From NCBI GenBank assembly GCA_964477265.1, contig CAYZDJ010000018.1, positions 1 through 59,986 of the forward strand: a DNA stretch of 59,986 nt. Direction: 5' to 3'. Of the stretch, positions 18,929 through 27,400 are shown one piece after another. The translations under genes were made by a program, and so were the position numbers. The notes beneath the pieces are model-generated. The model searched no databases and had not been told where the DNA came from. It saw only the letters and a program-made list of their open reading frames with translations. The DNA comes from CAIVPM01 sp964477265 (GTDB lineage: Bacteria; Bacteroidota; Bacteroidia; Chitinophagales; Chitinophagaceae). Within the stretch, counting starts at the first letter, position 1. The number at the start of each line of letters is the position of its first letter.

Positions 18929-19194
18929 TTTGGTCTAAACTTGCTGAAAAGAATCTTATTGATATAGTAGAATATTTGGAACTTAATTGGCCTAAACAAG
19001 TATTAAAAGATTTTGAAAAAAAGTTAGAGCAAAAGTTAAATTTATTGCAAACCAACCCAAGACTTGGGTTTAAAAGTTCTACTTATTCTCATTACAGAAA
19101 AACAATTATAACTTCAAGTTATATTTTAGTTTACACACATTCAAATAAAGCTATTGAAATTATACGTATTAAACACAGTAGCCAAAACAAGTAA
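18913..19194 (+). CDS. ParE/RelE-family toxin
   Basis: 93 residues of RelE/ParE type. The pattern includes IIWSKLAEKNLIDIVEYLE at the start (helix-hairpin), LKDFEKKLEQKLNLLQTNP, then RLGFKSSTYSHYRKTIITSS and YILVYTHSNKAIEIIRIKH, which follow the ParE fold (late strands with Y..I.Y......I.II.I.H). Catalytic or toxicity residues cannot be assigned by eye; ParE toxins act on gyrase and RelE toxins on ribosome-bound mRNA, and this looks nearer ParE. The start overlaps the antitoxin by 16 bases, and the stop TAA overlaps by one base with the ATG of the ATP-grasp-SET fusion (TAATG). Confidence 0.85.
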   Translation: MERQIIWSKLAEKNLIDIVEYLELNWPKQVLKDFEKKLEQKLNLLQTNPRLGFKSSTYSHYRKTIITSSYILVYTHSNKAIEIIRIKHSSQNK

Positions 19195-20600
19195 TGAAAA
19201 TAGCAGTCCTTCTTCCAGATTATTCCACATCAGATGTTGATTATAAAAATTACGACCCTGCTCGTGATGTGTCTTCCTTATTGCAAAAAGATGAGGTTGA
19301 TACCATCTTTTTAAACAAACTTACAACCTACAAACAACTTAAAGATTTAAGCAAAAATAACTATGATATTTATGTGAATCTTTGTGAAGGATATTTGGAA
19401 TGGACTGTGCCAAGCATTGATGTTATCTACACTTTAGAGTTGTTGAACTTGCCTTATACTGGTCCAAATTTAAAGTTGTACGACCCACCAAAGGAGCTGA
19501 TGAAATATGTTGCTTACTGTGCCAATGTTGCAATACCATCTTACAAAAAAATAAATTCACTTAAAGATATTGCCATTATCAACCTTCCATTTCCATTGTT
19601 TGTAAAACCAGCCAAAGCTGGTGATAGCTTAGGAATTGATGAAAACAGTGTTGTAAAAAATATAACAGAATTGCAACAACAAGTTTCAAAAATTATTGAT
19701 GAGTATGATGAATTATTAATTGAAGAATACATTGATGGAAGAGAATTTACAGTTTTAGTTGCTGCAAATGCTGATGGTAAAAGCTGCAAGGCATTTGCAC
19801 CAGTTGAATATATTTTTCCAAAAGATAAAAGCTATAAAACATATAGTTTAAAAACAAGTGAACTGCACACAGATGCCAATATTCCTGTAACAGATATTGC
19901 ATTGAAAAATGAACTATGCAATGCTGCACAAAATATTTTCATAGCGTTTAATGGGGTTGGTTATGCTCGTTTAGATTTTAGGATGAATGTAGATGGCAAG
20001 CTTTATTTTTTAGAAATAAATTTCACTTGTAGTGTTTTTTATAAAGATGGATATGAAGGTAGTGCAGATTATATTTTAAAGTTTGATGGCATTGGTCAGC
20101 AGGGATTTTTAAAACATATTATTGATGAAGGAATAGCACGGCACAAGAGAAAACAAAAACCATATTACACCAAAGGCAATGCAATTGCAGGTTTTGGCAT
20201 TTATGCAACAAGAGATATTATAAAAGGAGAAACAATTTTTAAAGGAGAAGAAAAAGCCCAGCGAATTGTAACGAAACCTTTTGTTGATGCTAACTGGAAC
20301 AAAAAGCAACAAGAAAATTTTGCAAGGTATGCTTACCCCATCAGCAAAAATGTATATATACTTTGGGATGAAGATGCCTGCGAATGGGCACCACAAAATC
20401 ATAGCTGCAATGCCAATACACACTATGTTGGCTTAAATGTTATAGCCACTAAAAACATTGCAAAAGATGAAGAGCTAACACTTGACTATTCCACTTTTTT
20501 AAATGATAAGGCCCAGGAATTTGAATGCAAGTGTGGTGCTGCAAATTGTAAAGGAACCATTAAAGCCAATGCTGAAAACTCAATTGAATCTAGCTTGTAG
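19194..20600 (+). CDS. ATP-grasp and SET domain fusion protein
   Basis: 468 residues with two enzymatic modules. Residues about 1-310 are an ATP-grasp ligase related to D-Ala-D-Ala ligase and to the protein at 17588. They show YVNLCEGYLEWTVPSIDV, PFPLFVKPAKAGDSLGIDE (nucleotide loop), ARLDFRMN and FLEINFTCSVFYKDGYEG (Mg-binding Glu/Asn near 274-276). Residues about 330-455 are a SET domain: GFGIYATRDIIKGETIF near 333, NHSCNAN near 402, DEELTLDYSTF, and a post-SET zinc motif CKCGAANCKG near 445. The gene starts with a one-base overlap with the toxin stop, so it is translationally coupled. The fusion implies that ligation and methylation act on the same or linked substrate. I know of no characterised member; function is unassigned. 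Confidence 0.88.
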   Translation: MKIAVLLPDYSTSDVDYKNYDPARDVSSLLQKDEVDTIFLNKLTTYKQLKDLSKNNYDIYVNLCEGYLEWTVPSIDVIYTLELLNLPYTGPNLKLYDPPKELMKYVAYCANVAIPSYKKINSLKDIAIINLPFPLFVKPAKAGDSLGIDENSVVKNITELQQQVSKIIDEYDELLIEEYIDGREFTVLVAANADGKSCKAFAPVEYIFPKDKSYKTYSLKTSELHTDANIPVTDIALKNELCNAAQNIFIAFNGVGYARLDFRMNVDGKLYFLEINFTCSVFYKDGYEGSADYILKFDGIGQQGFLKHIIDEGIARHKRKQKPYYTKGNAIAGFGIYATRDIIKGETIFKGEEKAQRIVTKPFVDANWNKKQQENFARYAYPISKNVYILWDEDACEWAPQNHSCNANTHYVGLNVIATKNIAKDEELTLDYSTFLNDKAQEFECKCGAANCKGTIKANAENSIESSL

Positions 20601-20601
20601 A

Positions 20602-21321
20602 TTAAAAGAAAACACCAAGTTTTAATGAGATATTGTTCAGGTTTATTCTTCCATCATCTCCCCAACTACCATTTCTGGTTGCATCAATAAAACCATTGTT
20701 AAAAATCAATCCCATCACCAAAATATTTTTATCGCTAATGGGTGTTTCAATACCAGCCCCTATTTGCATTCCAATATTTATGGGCTGTATATTGCCAATT
20801 ACATTATCATTATCTTTTGAATAATTATTTACACCACCCACTGCAAAATTTGTTTGCACATCTGCCCTTGCTTTTAATGGTATTGCTAAAAATCCTCCAA
20901 AACTTCCCCAGAAATTAGTTTTGCTTTTATTGTCTGATAATAACTTTATAGCAAATGGAATTTGTAAATATTGCAAGCCTATGTTATAGTTTGCTGTATT
21001 ATTTACTGAAGAATTATCTGCACTAATGTATCCAACATGTTTGTCTGTCCAACTATTTCCTGTGTAAGAAAGTTTGCCACCAACATGTGATATTTGCAGG
21101 CCTGTTGTTAAAATATAATTATCGTTAAATTCATAATCAATCATTAGCCCATAATTAATGCCTACCTTACTTCCATCGTTTTTTATACCATTTTCGGCAG
21201 GGTGAAACCAAGATATATTAGGCTCAAGTAAAAATCCAATACGTATATCTTTATTTCTTTTTTGAGAGAATGAAATTGTAGCAACTGCTAAAGCTATAAC
21301 AACTAAAATATTTTTTTTCAT
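20602..21321 (-). CDS. PorT-like outer-membrane beta-barrel protein
   Basis: 239 residues with a signal peptide (KKNILVVIALAVATISFSQ, about 2-20) and alternating amphipathic strands to a C-terminal Phe (LKLGVFF), as expected for a small outer-membrane barrel. RIGFLLEPNISWF, GINYGLMIDYEFNDNYILTT, LQYLQIPFAIKLL and the Gly-rich GMQIGAGIETPI segments resemble the PorT/OmpA-like barrel family common in Bacteroidota. It lies downstream of sprA on the same strand but is separated by a strong terminator, so it is probably a separate transcript. No proof links it to T9SS. Its stop is one base from the stop of the ATP-grasp-SET gene. Confidence 0.8.
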   Translation of the reverse strand: MKKNILVVIALAVATISFSQKRNKDIRIGFLLEPNISWFHPAENGIKNDGSKVGINYGLMIDYEFNDNYILTTGLQISHVGGKLSYTGNSWTDKHVGYISADNSSVNNTANYNIGLQYLQIPFAIKLLSDNKSKTNFWGSFGGFLAIPLKARADVQTNFAVGGVNNYSKDNDNVIGNIQPINIGMQIGAGIETPISDKNILVMGLIFNNGFIDATRNGSWGDDGRINLNNISLKLGVFF

Positions 21322-21438
21322 AACAAGTTTATTTTACAAAAGTAATTGAGAATTTATGTTTACTGCAAGTGTGTATAAATATTAAGAAATGTAATTACAT
21401 TGGTAAATAATTGAAATTTATTTTGCCATAATTAAAAT

Positions 21439-21470
21439 AAGAATGCCACTTCTTACGAAGCGGCATTCTT
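21439..21470 (-). terminator. Terminator after sprA
   Basis: A 14-bp stem with one mismatch (AAGAATGCCACTTC with GAAGCGGCATTCTT, loop TTAC) lies 18 bases after the sprA stop. On the minus strand the stem is followed by ATTTTAATTA, T-rich. It separates sprA from the barrel protein gene. Confidence 0.8.
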
Positions 21471-21488
21471 ATTTAATTCCTAAAATTA

Positions 21489-24400
21489 TTACTGTAAGCT
21501 AATTCTTAATTGTACACCTGCACGTGTGTTTGTTGTTGGTGCAGATGTTGAAATGTAAGGAATGACCTTACGTTGATCGAAGAAGAATTTAATGTTCAAC
21601 CTGTTGTTTAATACATAGTCGATTGATGGTTGAATGGTAATAACTTTTTGGCCACCTGTACCATAAGCATTTGGCTGATCAAGCCTGCTATTGGTTGTAT
21701 AATCATCACGCATGCTTAAATCCAGTTTGAAACTTAAGTCATTTTCAAGCTTATCTTTTTTGGTAAGCAGCTTCATTAAAAAGCTAGGTAGTGTAACTCC
21801 TTTTTTTCTGAAACTACCGCCAATAGTCCATTCTGTGCTGTTCGTCTCTGCAAGCTGGTAGTCAATTAAGCTTAAACTTAATGTTCTACTTTTCTTGTAT
21901 TCAAATTTTAAATTCAATTGGTTTGTTGTTGTTATATCAATTCCAAACAATGGTTGAAACTGCTCTTGAATGGTAATGTTTGGCACAAGGAAGAAAGGAA
22001 CATAATTGCCTGTATCACCACTTTGAAACTTAGGCACACCAAGCAACAATGGATCGCTGAACTGCAATGCACTGTTAAAGCTATTCATACTTAAAGTACC
22101 ACTGTATTGATGGCTTAAATTAATAGATGAGAACGTGCTAGCCAATGCAGGAATTTTACTTAGACCTGTGTAGCTTATTCTCCAATTTGGTTTTGGTTTA
22201 ATGCCACCAAATGGATTGTTTTTTACATTACTGTTATCGTGTTTAATCAATGCCACAGAGTTAGGATCTTGTTTGGTATAAGCAGCTATAAATGCAGGTA
22301 TCAGCACGTCTTGATGATGTTTGTTATAGCCACTTGCATAACCTTCTGCATCTATGGTTCCACCACTTGTAAGCCAATAACCATTTTCTTTAGCCAAACG
22401 TTGAGAAATAATTGGACGATAACTTTCAAACATTTTAAATATGTCTGAAACTTCATTAGGATTACGTGAGCCAAACAAGGTATTAAAAGAAATAAATGAC
22501 ACGCTGAAACCACCCATTGCTGATGGACTTAAATGGTCTCTTCTTGTTAATGTTGCAGTAGTGTCTTTATATAACTCTTGGTAATCTTTATTAAATGTTT
22601 TGTTTAATGTCACATCAATCATCAATTCTTTAATAGGTTCAAGCTGTGCAGTAAGGCTGAATTTCTGCTCAAACTTTTGACTAAAGAACATATTGAAATT
22701 AGCATCTCTTGTAAACATTCCTTGTGCAGCTTTACGTTCAAGCCACTTAGCGTCTGGTTGTTTTCCAAATACAAAATCCAGACCTGGCTGCATGCTTTTA
22801 AAGTTTTGTCCAAATGCCTGTGTACTATCTAACCAGCCTGGCACACGCGATTTATAGCCTTCAGTATAATTAACCTGTACTGTTTTAAGCATCGTTACAA
22901 CTCGTCCAAGCCCTTGCACCACGTCACTTACAGCCATTTGCGAATTTTGCCTTTGCATAGCCATTGCAGCTTTTGCATCACGTCTTTGTTTTTTCCATTT
23001 TGCTAATGCAGCATCGCGTTTTTTTCCTGTTAAGCCTTTTAATACATCTTCTTTTTTAGGAAGGTTTTTTAACAAATCATTTATAGGTGGTGCACTCATT
23101 CCTTTTGGTAAAGGATTTTCTATGCTACGTAGCAATCTGCTTTTATTATACAATTTACTTAAATCAAACTGTGCAGTCATTGTGTTGTCTTGTCCATTTT
23201 CTAAACTATTACCAAGCTCAACAGCCACGCGGCTTGCACCAATCCAGTTGTAGAAAGTATTGTAAGAATATCTTGCAGTAATCCAGTCTGTCAAAGGAAA
23301 CTTGTTTAAAGGCAAGGTATAGCTTGCTATTGATTTTTGAGTGTAAAAAGTGTTTCTGCCACCATTAAAAAAGTTGTCTTTCACACTGTCTTTTTTTGCT
23401 TTGGTATCCAATGCACCATAAGGTTCATCAACACGTGCATTATTAACAGCATTAAAGTCTAAGTTTAATGATTTACTTACATCCCAACGAACAGTGTAAT
23501 ATCTGTCAAAATTAAAATACTTGTCATAGGTCGTGTCAACCCTTTCAACCTTATACTTTCCTGTTAAATCTGTGTTCACAATACGTGGAATAAAACGTCC
23601 ATACTGGCGATTAATATCAGCACGCACACCAATGTTAGAAGGCATTGGATTGAAGTTAAAATCTTTAATAAGCTGCAACCACTTGCTTTTTGTTTTAATA
23701 AGTTTTTTAAATGGCTCAATATACTTTGATGGCTTTTGATAGTTATAACCAATTGTGCCACGATACTTATCCACCTTGTTTTCTGCAACAGTTGGGCTAG
23801 TGTTGTAAGTTTGAGTATAAGAGAAACTAAAATCAAAATTGCTCAGGCTCCAAATGTGTGGCTTAGGCCCTGCAGCAACTTTTAAACCAGTAACATTAAT
23901 TGTTTTAATGGTTGTCTGATCTGTCGAAATATTTTTTATAGAATCTCTTAAATGGTTATTTGGTAAGCTGTTTACTTTATCCTTATATAAAATATCTTTA
24001 TCGTAAGGGTCATATTGTGGCTTTAAAATTGTTTTGCTAATGCTTGCATATACGGGCACAGTTAGCTTTGTTTCTTTTGGTAAAAGTTTACCTGCATCAA
24101 TACTTAACGCTGCATCAAATTGTGTTAAGTTATCTCTGCTGCGTTGACCAATTTTACTTTCAATACTTCCAAAACCTTGCGTATGCGTGTTTACACTAAC
24201 ACTTAATTTACCCAAATCTGCAAGCTGCACATCAACCCTGCCCAATGCAGCATAAGCACCTTCTTCATTAATATCACTAAGGCGTAATTCATTAATCCAA
24301 AGTTCACCATCAATTCTTGCACTGGCGTTGGTATTTTCTATACCAACAAGCATTCCTCTTACTTCGCCTAAATTAGGATTGCCAAACACACTTATTGTTT

Positions 24401-27400
24401 TGTTGCCAAATACCTGGCGATAAATTTTATCTACACTTCCCAAACTGTTTCTTGCCTGCTTTACTGTAATTAAATCGTTAATGTTAAGGTCTAAAGTGTT
24501 AGAATCTGGCCAAACAATATCTGCCTGTGTTTTGTTGTAAGTGCCTGGTGGCGTAAGTTTCAAAGGAATTCTAACTTCGTAGTAGTTGCTTAAAAAATCT
24601 TGTCCAATACGCACTACCATTGTTGCATCAAAATCTTTTATAACTGTTAATGGATGAATAGGCTGGTCTAAATGTGCAAACATTCTTAGCTTGCCATATT
24701 GCCTTATATCCATATTTAAAGTTTTAAATACAGCACGAGATTGCTTAGGTTGCAAATTACCGAAACGCATCGACAATGCTTGTTCATTCAACAATAAATT
24801 AACACCATTGTTGCTTAATTGTTGCACACGCTCAATGCCTGGAGGAATAACATAGTTTACAGGAGTACGGCTACTGTTTTCTTCAAGATTTACTGCCAAT
24901 ACATTAAGTGTAGAAGGATTGGCACCTGTTGTTGCAACTGGTTTATATCCACCAATAGTATCTACCTCAAACGTAAAACTACGCCATTGGTTACGTACCA
25001 AATCCAAACGAGCAAAACGCAGTGTAATAGCACTATCCCAACCAGTCATATACATACGCATAAAACGAATGGATTTAAAATCTGTCATGCCACCAACATT
25101 CTTTATATAATCTTTTATAGGGATTCTGAATAAAAACCAGTTTTCTTTTCCTGTTGTTCCATTTGCCAGTTTTGGATAAACATATCTTTCATCAGTCATA
25201 TATTTATTACCACCACCCATGTGCATCATTGGCCCTAAATCAACTTCGTACTGATAATATTGTTCAGTTTCGTTTAATGTATTATCCCTGTTTAAATCTT
25301 CATTATCTGGGGTAAGCGTTGCAGCAGGAGAAAATGTGCCACCACCTGCAACAGGCGAGTTGCCTTGTGGGTTATTGAAGTTTTTATAACGTTGTAAAAT
25401 ACCTGCATTAATATCATCAAATGTGCTTTCTCTATACCAAACATAGTTATCGTGGCTTGGATCTTTTTTTGCAGCACGTGTTATAGGGGCATCACCAAAT
25501 TCACTTTCCAGAGAATCTAAATAACGGCTCCTTTTTCTTGCTTCACCTGCATCATCCAATCCATCAAAACCCACATCCTGATATACCCTGTCATTAGGGT
25601 CGTTACTAAATGCACTGGTTACCTGTATTGGATTTGTTGGTACCCTGCCCCAAATTGTACTACTATCAACCTGTGCTGGAGAAGTTGGAGTTGGCATTCC
25701 ATTTTCGTAAAAACGTTTGCCATCTTTCAATACATCTTCACTTATGTTTCCTAAATCAATTCTCAATTTACCAGGATTTCTTATCGAACTATCGCCTTGT
25801 AAAAATGGATTTTGAACCCAGAATTCTATAAACTCAAAATTGTTTGTTTCAAAATCTGTCTGGTCAATAGACCTCATTATTCCTCCCCATTTGCTGGTTC
25901 TTTCATTATATTTAAAAGTACCATCGCTGTTTAACTTTTGTGATGATGCAAGATAGTTATAAGGTCCAGGTTCTGCAGGATAATAACTTAAATCAAAAGT
26001 TTGGGTTTGTGTGTTTGTAATATTTGTTGTTTGCTGAGGAAAAAGCTCGTTGGTATAAACCTGTCTTACCCTTGGATCACTCAATTCGTTCAGGTTGTTT
26101 TTTAAAGGGTTGGTGTTGGAATTTTTGTCCTGCAAATTGGTTTCAATATTATACCATGCAAGCTTTGCCCTGTCATATCCATATGCAATTGTATCGGTTT
26201 TATCGGCAAATGGAAACCCAACACCTTGAGGGGTGGAAGCTAAAGTCCATGATGATAAAGGAAAGCGTAAATCTAAGCTGCTTCTTGTTCCTTCAAAATC
26301 GTCAATATAAATTAAGCCATTCCCACCAGATCCTATTTGTGGTGGATGACCAGGTTTAAAGTAAGCTCCTTCGCCATAAGCTGTAATAGTACTCATGGTT
26401 TTGGTGCTGTAGAAAGGAAGTTTATCTAACCATTTTGTCAGCTTTGGGACATCAGATTTATAGCTAAAGTCAAGTCCATAAATTGTATTACGCACAGGGT
26501 CTTCGCCAATATTTTGCTTTGTAAAAAAAGGACGTTCATTTAAGCGTTCCATTGTTGCACCAATCTGAAATTTTTTGCTGGCTTTATAGTCTAACCTTAA
26601 CCCTAAAAACCCTTTTTGCTGAATGCCAAAAGTTGCATTGTTTTCATAACTTACCTGCACAGGCACACCACTATTTAAGATTGCCTGATTTAATATTTTT
26701 ACCTGACCCAAATTGTAATCAATAGTGTAATCACTTCCTTCTGTAAGCAATCTTCCACCTGCATTTATACGCACACTACCAGGAGGAATATTATATCCAT
26801 TCAAATAAATTTCGCTACCACCACTGCCTTTGCTTTGTCCTTGCATTACAAACCTGTCAAGGTTAGCGTAGGTTTGTGCTATGGCTTTAATAGAATCGTA
26901 TAACTGGGTATAAACATATATTGCTGCTGTATCAGGATTAACGCCAGTAAAGGCAATGTCTCTTAAGTCAGCACCAAACGGTTCCAGTTTTGGTAAAATA
27001 ACTCTGCCATATTGAGAGTAAATAGTAAAGCCTTCAACAAAGTCAAATTGGCCATCTGGTTGTGGATCATTTCTATTATTCAACCTATCTAAACCAATTA
27101 ATGAAATAATGGCTTTGCCCTCACTTTCAGCATTACTTTTTGGAAGGTACCTGTTCAATCCTCCACTTGGCTGGTCATATAAAATATTTAATTTAAAATC
27201 TTCTCTGCTAATGCCTACCATATCCAATGAGTACACGTTTTTCATCATCAATCTCCATATAGGCAATTGCACCCTTGCACTGGTTGCTTTCAATAATTTT
27301 AAGAACAACATTTTTTGCACGCCAGATGATTGAGATGCTGTGTCTAAAGCCACTTCCTGGCTAAATTCTCCAACTTTATAAACCTTGCCATTCAATGAAT

